Shown: positions 36,051 through 44,415 of the stretch, piece by piece | Layout of the letters: every line of letters begins with the position of its first letter | Numbering within the stretch: position 1 is the first letter of the stretch | Origin: Acidimicrobiales bacterium | Lineage (GTDB): Bacteria; Actinomycetota; Acidimicrobiia; Acidimicrobiales; AC-14 | DNA: 64,000 bases | NCBI GenBank assembly: GCA_025463925.1 | Contig: JAODBK010000080.1 | Coordinates: forward strand, 1-64,000 | Direction: 5' to 3' | Made by a program: the position numbers and the translations under genes | Notes under the pieces: model-generated | What the model was told of the DNA's origin: nothing | Database searches by the model: none | Seen by the model: the letters and a program-made list of their open reading frames with translations, nothing else

Positions 36051-37211
36051 ATGCCGGTCCTCCCGAAGGCGCGCCCGCTCGACCGCGAGCTGGCCCGCCG
36101 CGCGCTCGAGCTCGTGGAGGCGGGCACCACCGAGATGGCGGAGTCGGTGTTGCGGGTGCCGCTCGACTACTACAACGACCCGGCGCGGTTCGCGCGCGAG
36201 CAGTCCCTGCTCGCCACCACACCGTTGGCGCTGGCGCCGAGCTGCCGGCTCCCGTCGCCCCACGACTACCTGGTCCGCGATGTGCTCGGCACGTCGGTCG
36301 TCATGAGCCGCGACGGCGACGGCAAGGTGCGCGCCTTCCTCAACTACTGCCGCCACCGCGGCGCCCGGCCGGCCGACGGCTGCGGCAACACCCGCCGCTT
36401 CACCTGCCCGTACCACGCGTGGACCTACGACAGTGCCGGGCGGCTCGTCGGGATGCCCGGCGCCGAGGGCTTCGCCGAGGTCGACCGCGGCGACTACGGG
36501 CTGGTCCAACTGCCGTGCGAGGAGCGCCACGGCATGGTGTGGGTGGTGCTCACCGCCGGCGCGCCGATCGACATCTCGGCGCATCTCGGCCCGCTGGACG
36601 ACGAGCTGGCCCAGTGGGACTTCGGTTCCTACGAATACCTCACCGAGCGCGAGTTCGAGTCGGACGTCAACTGGAAGGCGGCGCTCGAGGCGTTCGCCGA
36701 GAGCTACCACTTCCCCTACGTCCACGGGAACAGCCTCATCGGCCAGAACACCATCGCCAACACCGCGGTGTTCGATCCGTTCGGGAAGCACTACCGCCTC
36801 GGCTTCGCGTGCCCCTGGATCGTGAACGCGCGTGGCAAGCCCGACCCCGGACCGCCCCTCGATTCGATGGCGCTGATCTACTGGATCTTCCCGAACTTGG
36901 TGCTCGCCGTCAGCGCGGTCGGCGCCGAGCTGATCGACCTCCTCCCTGCCGGCAGCCCGACCCGCTGCACGGTGCGCCATGGCTGGATGGCGCGGGAGCC
37001 GTCAACCGACGACGCCACCCGCGCCGGCTACCAGGCGCTCTACGAGGCGGTGCACGCCGCGGTGCGCGACGAGGACTTCGCCATGCTGCCGACGTGCGGC
37101 GACGCCATCCGCCACGCGCAGCACGACCACATGCTGATCGGCCGCAACGAGATCGCGGTCCAGCACGTCGTCCGCACCTTCGCCGACGCCCTCGGCTTCG
37201 CCCTCCCCTGA
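36051..37211 (+). CDS. Rieske-type aromatic-ring/steroid oxygenase, terminal component
   Basis: A 386-residue non-haem iron oxygenase. The Rieske [2Fe-2S] ligands are C-x-H in YCRHRGARP (about 99-107) and C-x2-H in FTCPYHAWTY (about 115-124). The catalytic iron triad begins with His-x4-His in ESYHFPYVHG (about 214-223). The domain order and length match alpha subunits such as choline/phenylpropionate- or KshA-like oxygenases. No reductase gene is adjacent. It faces the CYP125-like gene across a large terminator-like palindrome. Confidence 0.92.
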   Translation: MPVLPKARPLDRELARRALELVEAGTTEMAESVLRVPLDYYNDPARFAREQSLLATTPLALAPSCRLPSPHDYLVRDVLGTSVVMSRDGDGKVRAFLNYCRHRGARPADGCGNTRRFTCPYHAWTYDSAGRLVGMPGAEGFAEVDRGDYGLVQLPCEERHGMVWVVLTAGAPIDISAHLGPLDDELAQWDFGSYEYLTEREFESDVNWKAALEAFAESYHFPYVHGNSLIGQNTIANTAVFDPFGKHYRLGFACPWIVNARGKPDPGPPLDSMALIYWIFPNLVLAVSAVGAELIDLLPAGSPTRCTVRHGWMAREPSTDDATRAGYQALYEAVHAAVRDEDFAMLPTCGDAIRHAQHDHMLIGRNEIAVQHVVRTFADALGFALP

Positions 37212-37219
37212 GCGTTTTG

Positions 37220-37257
37220 CGGTCACGAGTGTGGCCGCGGCCACCTGTTCGCGACCG
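37220..37257. terminator. Bidirectional terminator-like inverted repeat
   Basis: A perfect 14-bp palindrome, GTGGCCGCGGCCAC (37231-37244), is flanked by matching outer arms CGGTC and GACCG. It sits between the convergent Rieske oxygenase and P450 genes. No T-tract follows, which is common in GC-rich bacteria. Confidence 0.5.
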
Positions 37258-37268
37258 GAGAACCGGGA

Positions 37269-38489
37269 TCAGGCCGGCTGCAGCGCGACCGGCAGGTGCT
37301 TGATGCCGCCGATGAAGTTGGACCGGAGCGCCTGGGCGTCGCCAACCGCGTGGAGCTGTGGCACCCGGCGGGCCAGCTCCTCGAACAGCACGTGGATCTC
37401 CATCCGGGCGAGGCTCGACCCGAGGCAGAAGTGGGGCCCGCCGCCACCGAACGCCACGTGGTCGTTCGGCGACCGCTCGATGTCGAAGCGGAACGGGTCG
37501 TCGAACACGTCCTCGTCGCGGTTGGCCGAGACGTACCAGATGCTGACCTTGTCGCCGGTGGCCAGCGCCTGACCGCCGAGCTCGGTGTCCTGGGTGACGT
37601 TGCGGCGGAAGTACATCACCGGCGACGCCCACCGCAGGATCTCCTCGGTGGCGCCGGCGATGCGGCCCTCCGGGTCGGCGACGAGCTTGGCGTACTGATC
37701 CGGGTGCTCGAGGAAGGCGTTGAGCCCGTGCGCGATGGCATTGCGCGTCGTCTCGTTGCCGGCCACCGACAGCAGCATGAAGAAGAGGTTGAACTCCATC
37801 TCGGTCAGCTGGTCCCCGTCGACCTCGGCGCCGAGCAGCGCGGTGATGATGTCGTCGTGCGGGTCGTCCCGACGCTGCGCCGCCAACTGGTTGGCGTAGA
37901 GGAACATCTCCATCCGGGCGTCGTTGGCCTGGTCGTCGGACACCGAGTACTCGGGGTCCTCGCTGCCGACCATCCGGTTGCTCCAGTCGAAGATCTTGTG
38001 GCGGTCGTCGACCGGCACGCCGATCAGCTCGGCAATGACCAGCAGGGGCAGCTCGGCCGCGATGTCGACGACGAAGTCGCACGTTCCCTTCGCGATCGAC
38101 TGCTCGAGGATGTCGACCGCGAGGTCGTGGATGTGCTTCTCGAGGGCGTTGATCATGCGCGGGGTGAAGCCGCGGTTCACCAGCTTGCGCTGGCGGGTGT
38201 GCTGCGGCGGGTCCATCATCAGCATGATCTTGGCGTCTCCGAAGTCGGCCTCGATCTGCTGGTCCTCGAGCCCGATGACGCCGCCCCGATCGGAATCCGA
38301 CGAGTACGTGTGCGCGTCCCGGCCGACCGTCACGACGTCGGCGTACTTGGTGACGACCCAGAACCCCGGGCCGTCCGGCTCGGGGTGGCGGTAGACGGGC
38401 GCGTGCTGTCGCAGGTAGGTGAACCAGTCGTGCGGGATGCCGTGGGTGAAGACGTCCCGGTCGAGCAGGTCGATGTCGGTCAGCTCCAT
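37269..38489 (-). CDS. Cytochrome P450, CYP125/CYP142-like
   Basis: A 406-residue P450. The I-helix has SVAGNETTRN (about 243-252), ExxR is in EEILRWASP (near 286), and the haem loop FGGGGPHFCLGSSLARMEI has Cys355. The Gly-rich haem loop and the IDLLDRDVFTHGIPHDWF / GFWVVTKYADV N-terminal pattern are those of CYP125/124/142. Those enzymes oxidise the terminal methyl of cholesterol or branched lipids, so an omega-hydroxylase role is likely. The next gene upstream on the same strand, 12 bases away, is the NMO-like flavoprotein. Confidence 0.92.
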   Translation of the reverse strand: MELTDIDLLDRDVFTHGIPHDWFTYLRQHAPVYRHPEPDGPGFWVVTKYADVVTVGRDAHTYSSDSDRGGVIGLEDQQIEADFGDAKIMLMMDPPQHTRQRKLVNRGFTPRMINALEKHIHDLAVDILEQSIAKGTCDFVVDIAAELPLLVIAELIGVPVDDRHKIFDWSNRMVGSEDPEYSVSDDQANDARMEMFLYANQLAAQRRDDPHDDIITALLGAEVDGDQLTEMEFNLFFMLLSVAGNETTRNAIAHGLNAFLEHPDQYAKLVADPEGRIAGATEEILRWASPVMYFRRNVTQDTELGGQALATGDKVSIWYVSANRDEDVFDDPFRFDIERSPNDHVAFGGGGPHFCLGSSLARMEIHVLFEELARRVPQLHAVGDAQALRSNFIGGIKHLPVALQPA

Positions 38490-38501
38490 TGGCTTCTCCC
38501 C

Positions 38502-39620
38502 TCAGACGTTGGCGGCGTCGATGCCCTTGGCGAGGCCCTCGACGGTCTCGATGTACTCCTCGACCAGGCGGTACATGACCTCGCGCACCGGCTGCACCTG
38601 GTTCATGCGGCCGACGATCTGGCCGACCGGCGAGAACGCAAGATCCTTGCGGTGCGACCGCGCGATGCGCGCGTTCGCCTCGGCGGTGAGGATGTTCTGC
38701 AGCGGCATGCCGAGCGGGCCCGGCCCGGCGGGGTCCTCCCACGCGTCGGTCCACGCATTCCTGAGCATCCGGGCCGGCTTGCCGGTGTAGCTGCGCGACC
38801 GCACGGTGTCCGACGACGTGGCCTCCAGCATGCTGGCCACCGACTCCGCGCTGGAACTGCTCTCCGCGGTGGTGAGCCAGAGCGAACCCAACCACACGCC
38901 TTGCGCGCCGAGCGACAGCGCGGCCGCGATCTGGCGGCCGGACCCGATGCCCCCGGCCGCCAGCACCGGGACCGGGCTCACCGCGTCCACCACCTCCGGC
39001 ACGAGCACCATCGTCGCCACCTCGCCGGTGTGGCCGCCGGCCTCGTAGCCCTGCGCGACGACGACGTCCACGCCGTTGTTGACGTGGCGCTGCGCGTGCT
39101 GGGCCTTGCCGGCCAGTGCCGCGACCTTGATGCCGCGTTCGTGGGCCTCGTCGATGACGTCGACCGGCGGCGACCCCAGCGCGTTCGCCAACAGCTTGAT
39201 GGGGTGGGCGAACGCCACCTCGAGATGGCGGCGGGCCACGTCCTCGGCCCAGCCGAGCACACCACCGACCTGCTCGCCCTCCGGCAGCGGATCGAGCTGG
39301 AAGCGCGCCATCAGCTCGTCGACGTACTTCCAATGGTTGGCGTCGATCATCCCGCGGATCTGGGCGAGCAGCTCCTCGGGTGTCGCGCCGTGCACGTCGA
39401 CCGCCTTCTGCGGCATGACGGTGTCGACGCCGTACGGCTTGCCGTCGACGTGCTCGTCGATCCAGTCGAGCTCGACTTCGAGCTGCTCCGGGCTGAACCC
39501 CACCGCGCCGAGCACCCCGAGGCCACCCGCCTTGCTCACCGCGGCCACGACGTCGCGGCAATGGGTGAAGGCGAATATCGGGTACTCGATGCCGAACACG
39601 TCGCACAGCTCGGTGCGCAT
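38502..39620 (-). CDS. Nitronate monooxygenase/2-nitropropane dioxygenase-like FMN protein
   Basis: A 372-residue FMN TIM-barrel. The start MRTELCDVFGIEYPIFAF, the FMN/substrate block VVAQGYEAGGHTGEVATMVLVPEVVDA (about 180-206) and PVLAAGGIGSGRQIAAALSLGAQGVWLG (about 211-238) define the family. Such proteins oxidise nitronates or act as flavin dehydrogenases. A role in steroid-like catabolism here is suggested only by neighbours. It is divergent from a TetR gene and has GGGAGGGG before its ATG, so it is probably the repressor's target, together with the P450 12 bases downstream. Confidence 0.9.
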   Translation of the reverse strand: MRTELCDVFGIEYPIFAFTHCRDVVAAVSKAGGLGVLGAVGFSPEQLEVELDWIDEHVDGKPYGVDTVMPQKAVDVHGATPEELLAQIRGMIDANHWKYVDELMARFQLDPLPEGEQVGGVLGWAEDVARRHLEVAFAHPIKLLANALGSPPVDVIDEAHERGIKVAALAGKAQHAQRHVNNGVDVVVAQGYEAGGHTGEVATMVLVPEVVDAVSPVPVLAAGGIGSGRQIAAALSLGAQGVWLGSLWLTTAESSSSAESVASMLEATSSDTVRSRSYTGKPARMLRNAWTDAWEDPAGPGPLGMPLQNILTAEANARIARSHRKDLAFSPVGQIVGRMNQVQPVREVMYRLVEEYIETVEGLAKGIDAANV

Positions 39621-39637
39621 GGCCCCTCCCGAGATCT

Positions 39638-39655
39638 AGATAACGATCGTGATAT
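39638..39655. promoter_or_regulatory. TetR operator/divergent promoter
   Basis: AGATAACGATCGTGATAT is an 18-bp dyad (7 of 9 arm positions) in the 45-bp gap between the NMO-like gene (leftward) and tetR (rightward). A TATAAA at 39653-39658 lies seven bases before the tetR GTG. One repressor bound here would control both directions. Confidence 0.6.
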
Positions 39656-39665
39656 AAACAGTAGC

Positions 39666-40241
39666 GTGGCGAAGTCGCAACAGGAGCGGCGCGCCGAGAC
39701 CCGCGAGCGCCTGCTCGCCGCGGCCCGCGACGTCATCGCCGAACGTGGCGTGGCCGGCGCGTCGGTCGACGCACTGGCGGAAGCGGCGGACCGGACGTCC
39801 GGCGCGCTGTACGCGCAGTTCGGCAGCAAGGACGGCCTCCTGCTCGCGCTGCTCGACCACTGGAAGGACGCGGCGGCGGTCGCCATCGCCGCCGACTTCT
39901 CCTCCACCGACGAGATCGACGAGCGGCTGTCGTCGCTGTGGCGAAACTTCGTCGACCCGCCGGCCGAAGGCGGCGATGCGTGGGTGCTGCTCGAGCACGA
40001 GCTGTGGCTGTATGCGTGCCGTACGCCGACGGCGCGCGCCCACGTGGCGGCGCGATACGAGAGCGCGCGGCGGGGACTGGGGTCCGAGCTGTCGGCGTCC
40101 GGTGCGGACTCGGCGCTCGGCACCTTGCTCATCGCGCTGATGATCGGCCTCGAGATGCAGCACCGCCTCGACCCCGACGCGGTCACCGACGAGGTCGCAC
40201 TCGCCGGACTGCGGGCGCTGCTCGCGGCACTGCCCGGCTGA
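39666..40241 (+). CDS. TetR-family transcriptional regulator
   Basis: A 191-residue repressor. The N-terminal helix-turn-helix is RERLLAAARDVIAERGVAGASVDALAEAADRTSGALYAQFGSKDGLLLALL (about 11-62). The C-terminal ligand domain is helical and not recognisable. The start is the GTG at 39666, next to a -10-like TATAAA and with no Shine-Dalgarno. It probably represses the divergent NMO/P450 genes and itself through the dyad at 39638, and possibly the convergent P450-ferredoxin pair. Confidence 0.92.
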   Translation: MAKSQQERRAETRERLLAAARDVIAERGVAGASVDALAEAADRTSGALYAQFGSKDGLLLALLDHWKDAAAVAIAADFSSTDEIDERLSSLWRNFVDPPAEGGDAWVLLEHELWLYACRTPTARAHVAARYESARRGLGSELSASGADSALGTLLIALMIGLEMQHRLDPDAVTDEVALAGLRALLAALPG

Positions 40242-40243
40242 GG

Positions 40244-41449
40244 TCAGGCCGGCCCGATCCGGACAGGCAGCTGGCGCGGGCCGCGGACCTGGCCACCCGA
40301 CCAGTGCACCGCGGCCGGGTCGACCAAGTGGAAGGCGGGAAACGCGTCGAGCCAGACCTCGAGGGCGACGCGCATCTCCATCCGGGCGAGGTGCGAGCCG
40401 GCGCACCGGTGGATGCCGAGGCCGAAGGCGGCGTGCCGGTTGACCTCGCGGTCGATGATCACCTCGTCGGGGCGATCGAACTCGTCGGGATCGCGGTTCG
40501 CTGACGGGAACGAGAGCAGCACCCACTCCTCGGCCTTCATCGGGCATCCGTTCCAGTCCATGTCCTGCTTCACGAGCCGGGCCATGGTCACCGGCGCGTA
40601 CGCCCTCAGGAGCTCCTCGATCGCGACCGGGACGAGCGCGGGCTCGGCGACCAGGCGCTCCCGATCGGCCGGCGTCTTCGCCAAGTGCCAGATCGACGCG
40701 CCGATGGCGCTCCACGTGGTGTCGATGCCGGCGATGAGCAGGAGCCCGATGGTGCGGGCGACCTGGAACGGGTCGAGCTTCTGCCCCTCGAGCTCGGAGT
40801 CGAGCAGGAACGAGATCAGGTCGTCGCGCGGCTCGGCGATGTGGTCGTCGATGTGACCCTGCAGGTAGCCGAACAGCGCGATCATCCCCTCGGCCCGCTG
40901 CTCGAGCGGGAGCGACACGCCCTCGAGCACGTGGTTCACGAAGCCGCGGAAGGTCTCGGCGTCGGTCTGCGGCAAGCCCAGCATGTTGGCGATGACGCGC
41001 ACCGGAATGTGCTGCGCGTACTCCTCGGCGGCGTCGACGACGTCGCGCCCGTCCATGGCCGCGATGAGCTCGCGGCAATACGCCCGCGTCGCCGGCTCCA
41101 GGGCCTCGACGGCCTGCGGCGAGAAGATCGGCAGGAGCATTCGTCGGGCGTCCTTGTGGTACGGCGGGTCCGACGAGATCGGCGGCGCGATGCCAGCCGG
41201 CGCCAGCATGGCCGGCGGGCGGAACTCGCTCATGACGACGCTGCGGGACGTGAACCGCTCGGTGTCGTACGCGATGGCGGCGACGTCCTCGAAGCGCGTC
41301 GGGAGCCACGCCCCGCCGTAGCGCCCGGTGTGCGCCACCGGGCAGGTCCGCCGGAGCTCGTCCCAGATGGGGTACGGGTCGGCGGCCCAGACGTCGTCGG
41401 TGTGGTCGAAGTCGGTCGTCCAGTCGGTCACTGGTTCGTGATGGCCCAT
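40244..41449 (-). CDS. Cytochrome P450
   Basis: A 401-residue P450 with LLIAGIDTTWSAIG in the I-helix (about 240-253, Asp-Thr pair), EELLRAYAP (near 290) and haem Cys349 in GIHRCAGSHLARMEM. CAGSHLAR is common among terpenoid/aromatic-hydroxylating P450s. Its ATG overlaps the stop of the small ferredoxin gene (TGATG), so enzyme and electron donor are co-translated. A ferredoxin reductase must come from elsewhere. Confidence 0.94.
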   Translation of the reverse strand: MGHHEPVTDWTTDFDHTDDVWAADPYPIWDELRRTCPVAHTGRYGGAWLPTRFEDVAAIAYDTERFTSRSVVMSEFRPPAMLAPAGIAPPISSDPPYHKDARRMLLPIFSPQAVEALEPATRAYCRELIAAMDGRDVVDAAEEYAQHIPVRVIANMLGLPQTDAETFRGFVNHVLEGVSLPLEQRAEGMIALFGYLQGHIDDHIAEPRDDLISFLLDSELEGQKLDPFQVARTIGLLLIAGIDTTWSAIGASIWHLAKTPADRERLVAEPALVPVAIEELLRAYAPVTMARLVKQDMDWNGCPMKAEEWVLLSFPSANRDPDEFDRPDEVIIDREVNRHAAFGLGIHRCAGSHLARMEMRVALEVWLDAFPAFHLVDPAAVHWSGGQVRGPRQLPVRIGPA

Positions 41450-41646
41450 CAGGACTCCTCGATCGTGATTGCGTGCTCCGGGCAGTTGGCGACCGCGAGC
41501 CGGGCCCGGTGCTCGAGCTCCACCGGTACGCGGCCGTCGCCGACCACCTGGCCATTGCCGATGTCGTCGGGCTCGAACACCTCCGGCGCGCCGGCCCAGC
41601 ACCGACCGTGGCCCTCGCAGCGGTCGGCGTCGATCACCACGTGCAC
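41449..41646 (-). CDS. Small [3Fe-4S]/[4Fe-4S] ferredoxin, P450 partner
   Basis: A 65-residue ferredoxin. The cluster ligands are Cys-x5-Cys in CEGHGRC (about 10-16) and a distal Cys in NCPEHAITIEE (about 55). This incomplete 4-Cys pattern is that of [3Fe-4S] P450 ferredoxins. The GTG at 41646 has GGTGAGG upstream. It directly precedes and overlaps its P450 gene and is divergent from the amidohydrolase gene. Length is normal for the family. Confidence 0.9.
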   Translation of the reverse strand: MHVVIDADRCEGHGRCWAGAPEVFEPDDIGNGQVVGDGRVPVELEHRARLAVANCPEHAITIEES

Positions 41647-41698
41647 GGCCTCACCTTTGCACGGACGTCGGGCCGGAGGGGCATCGTCGGCGCCGATC

Positions 41699-41717
41699 GC
41701 GTACCGTCGGAGTACGC
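41699..41717. promoter_or_regulatory. Candidate operator in the ferredoxin/amidohydrolase divergent region
   Basis: GCGTAC and GTACGC form perfect 6-bp arms around a 7-base spacer in the 91-bp gap between the ferredoxin and amidohydrolase starts. It could bind a dimeric regulator of both operons. Confidence 0.4.
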
Positions 41718-41737
41718 ACCTGAGACGGAGGCCGTCA

Positions 41738-42928
41738 GTGCCGGACATCGACCTGTTCCTCCCGGATCCCACCCCGCGGGACGTGAAGTACACGATCATC
41801 TCGGTCGACGACCACGTCGTCGAGCCCGCCCACACCTTCGAGGGCCGGCTGCCGAGCGGGCTCCAGGATCGGGCGCCCCGCATCGTCGAGACCCCTGAAG
41901 GCCACCAGGTGTGGGAGTTCGAGGGCGAGCGCTACACGCAGGTCGGCATGAACGCGGTCGCCGGCCGCCGGCCCGAGACGGTGAAGGTCGAGCCGTTCCG
42001 CTTCGACCAGATGCGCCGCGGCTGCTGGGACGTCGACGCCCGCGTGCACGACATGGACCTCAACGGCGTGTGGGCGTCGCTGAACTTCCCGTCGCAGATC
42101 ACCGGCTTCTGCGGCCGGGTGTTCTTCGCCATCCCGGACCGCGAGCTCGGCCTGGCCTGCATCCGCGCATGGAACGACTGGCTGTTCGACGAGTGGTACT
42201 CGGCGCACCCGGACCGCATCGTGCCGCTCGGCATCACCTACCTCGCCGACCCGCAGCTCGCGGTGGACGAGATCCGGCGGAACGCCGAGCGCGGGTTCAC
42301 GTCGGTGACCTTCCCCGAGCGGCCCCACGCCATCGGGCTGCCGTCGCTCTGGCAGCGCGACCACTGGGACCCGATCATCCAGGCGTGCGTCGACACCGAC
42401 ACTGTCGTCTCACTGCACGTCGGCAGCTCGGGGCTGTACCCGTTCCCGCCGGGATCACCCGGCATGCAGCTGGGCGCCACCTTGTTCGGGCAGCTGTCGC
42501 TCGGCGCGTGCGCGGAGTGGCTCTGGTCGGGATACCCGATGAAGCACGCCGAGCTGAAGATCGCGATGAGCGAAGGCGGCATCGGCTGGGTCGCCATGCT
42601 CATCGACCGGCTCGACAACATCGTCGACCGTTCGGGCTACGGGCTCGGGTGGGACCTGCGGCCGTCGGAGGTGCTCCGCCGGAACTTCTGGTTCTGCACC
42701 ATCGATGACCCCTCGACCATCGACACCCGTCACCGCATCGGCATCGACCACATCATGGTCGAGGTCGACTACCCCCACGGCGACAGCACGTGGCCCGACA
42801 CCCAGCTCGTCATCGAGAAGGCGTGGGGCCACCTGCCGACCGCCGAGCTGCGGAAGCTGTGCAGCGAGAACGCAGCCGCGCTCTACCGGCATCCCCTGCC
42901 GGAACCCGTCCTGCCGCTGGGAGGTTGA
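41738..42928 (+). CDS. Amidohydrolase 2 family TIM-barrel metal hydrolase/decarboxylase
   Basis: A 396-residue protein of the amidohydrolase-2 group. The entry motif [14 protein letters not shown] (about 21-34) replaces the classical HxH with DDHVVEP. Later core blocks are SLHVGSSG (about 226-233), LKIAMSEGGIGWVAMLIDR (about 273-291) and MVEVDYPHGDSTWPDT (about 339-354), whose Asp/His ligate metal. It is close to the protein at 53095. Members are putative decarboxylases or hydrolases in ring-cleavage pathways. The GTG start has GGAG upstream, and the aldolase gene follows one base after the stop. Confidence 0.88.
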   Translation: MPDIDLFLPDPTPRDVKYTIISVDDHVVEPAHTFEGRLPSGLQDRAPRIVETPEGHQVWEFEGERYTQVGMNAVAGRRPETVKVEPFRFDQMRRGCWDVDARVHDMDLNGVWASLNFPSQITGFCGRVFFAIPDRELGLACIRAWNDWLFDEWYSAHPDRIVPLGITYLADPQLAVDEIRRNAERGFTSVTFPERPHAIGLPSLWQRDHWDPIIQACVDTDTVVSLHVGSSGLYPFPPGSPGMQLGATLFGQLSLGACAEWLWSGYPMKHAELKIAMSEGGIGWVAMLIDRLDNIVDRSGYGLGWDLRPSEVLRRNFWFCTIDDPSTIDTRHRIGIDHIMVEVDYPHGDSTWPDTQLVIEKAWGHLPTAELRKLCSENAAALYRHPLPEPVLPLGG

Positions 42929-42929
42929 C

Positions 42930-43667
42930 GTGTCGTTCGAGCCGACACCCGAGAAGCTGTTGCCCGACCTGTCACCGCGCGAGGAACTGGTGCTGCTCGC
43001 CCGGTGCCTGTGGCGCGAGGGCTACAACGACCACCTGGCCGGCCACATCACCGTCAACCTCGGCGACGGCACGCTGCTCTGCAACCCGTGGCTCATCACG
43101 TGGAACGAGCTGCGCCCGCACCAGGTCATCCGCATCGACCTCGACGGCAACGTGGTCGAAGGCGACTGGCCGGCGCCGCTCGGCATTCCCCTCCATCTGG
43201 CACTGCACGAGCTGCGGCCCGGCGTCGCGTGGGCGGTGCACAACCACCCGCTGTACGGCACCGTGTGGGCCGACATGGGCGAGGTGCCGCCGGCCATGGA
43301 CCAGAGCTCGGCGCTGGGCGGCGGCGAGCTCGTGCTCGTCGACGAGTACGAGGGCGCGGTCGACAACCGCGACTCCGCCCGCAGCGCGGTGGCGAACATG
43401 GGCGACGCCGACCTGGCGCTGCTCGCCGGCCACGGCGTGTTCGTCCTCGGCGGGTCGGCCCGGGCGGTGCACCAGCGCGCCGTCGCCCTCGAGCAGCGCT
43501 GTCAGCGCGCGTGGCACATCCGGGCGGCCGGCGGCGCGCTGGAGTCGCGGCTGCCGGCATCGTTCGTCGAGGGGATGAAGCGCAGCGACGGCGAGGGCTT
43601 CATCGGCTTCTGGGAGGCGATGGTCCGAGAGGAGCTGCGAGCCGACCCCGACCTCCTCGCGCCGTAG
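42930..43667 (+). CDS. Class II aldolase/adducin-family protein
   Basis: A 245-residue zinc aldolase-fold protein. Metal ligands are seen in HNHPLYGTVWADMG (about 101-114) and LLAGHGVFVLGGSARAVHQRAVALE (about 165-190). REGYNDHLAGHITVNLGDGTLLCNP is the family's phosphate/substrate end. It could be an aldolase, epimerase or decarboxylase. The GTG start, one base after the amidohydrolase stop, places both in one operon. Confidence 0.88.
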   Translation: MSFEPTPEKLLPDLSPREELVLLARCLWREGYNDHLAGHITVNLGDGTLLCNPWLITWNELRPHQVIRIDLDGNVVEGDWPAPLGIPLHLALHELRPGVAWAVHNHPLYGTVWADMGEVPPAMDQSSALGGGELVLVDEYEGAVDNRDSARSAVANMGDADLALLAGHGVFVLGGSARAVHQRAVALEQRCQRAWHIRAAGGALESRLPASFVEGMKRSDGEGFIGFWEAMVREELRADPDLLAP

Positions 43668-43724
43668 GCAACGCGTTCACCTTCGGCGCTTGGCCCGCCC
43701 CGTGGGCAGTTGGCTGTCAGGGCG

Positions 43725-44327
43725 TCACGGCGACGAGAGACTCAGACCGTCACTGAGGCGTTCGAAGACGGCGTCGACCAGGGCGTCGAGGTCGCCGGAA
43801 GCATCGTCGGCAATCCACGATTCGACCGCGACGCGCAGCGCAGTGGTCGTGGCGGCGACGACGAACCGGAGCTCGAGGTCACTCATCTGCCCGGCGCGCC
43901 CGGACGCTCGCAGCTGCTCGACGACCTCGCCTTCCCAGCACTGGTGACGTTCGGCCGCTCGGGTGCGCAGCGATGGCGTCGACCTCACGATCCGGTGACG
44001 AGCCCGCAGGACGTCGCGCTGTTCGGCATGGTCGGCCGCGATCATCCGCATCGCCGACTCGAGCGCCTGGAACGGCGACACCTCCGGGCCGTGCTCCGCC
44101 AGCGACGCCAGCAGCCGGATCCGGTGACCGTCGCCCTCGGCGAAGAGGACGTCCTCCTTCGACGCGAAGTACCGGAAGAAGGTGCGCGGCGAGACGTCGC
44201 ACGCCGCCGCGATCTCCTCGACCGTCACGTGATCGAAGCCCCGCTTGGCGAACTGGCGCAACGCCGATCGGAACAGCGCCTCGCGCGTCTTCTCCTTCTT
44301 GCGCTCGCGAAGACCGGCGACCGTCAC
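43725..44327 (-). CDS. TetR-family transcriptional regulator
   Basis: A 200-residue repressor. The helix-turn-helix is KTREALFRSALRQFAKRGFDHVTVEEIAAACDVSPRTFFRYFASKEDVLF (about 11-60), of the AcrR subtype, with a C-terminal domain that begins HGPEVSPFQALESAMR. It is divergent from a DHA2 exporter gene (44416), the usual layout for ligand-relieved repression of an efflux pump. The GTG at 44327 is chosen because conserved sequence begins right after it. Confidence 0.9.
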   Translation of the reverse strand: MTVAGLRERKKEKTREALFRSALRQFAKRGFDHVTVEEIAAACDVSPRTFFRYFASKEDVLFAEGDGHRIRLLASLAEHGPEVSPFQALESAMRMIAADHAEQRDVLRARHRIVRSTPSLRTRAAERHQCWEGEVVEQLRASGRAGQMSDLELRFVVAATTTALRVAVESWIADDASGDLDALVDAVFERLSDGLSLSSP

Positions 44328-44355
44328 CGCGTCAGTGTGGCAGCCGTGTGAATTT

Positions 44356-44368
44356 GTCGCAATGTGAC
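44356..44368. promoter_or_regulatory. Candidate TetR operator upstream of exporter
   Basis: GTCGCA-A-TGTGAC is a 13-bp dyad (5 of 6 arm positions) in the 88-bp gap between tetR and the exporter gene. It lies in an AT-richer patch that probably holds both promoters. Confidence 0.4.
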
Positions 44369-44415
44369 TTCTGGCAGCTTGTGCCATACGGCATCGTCCG
44401 ACATACTCGGCTCGC

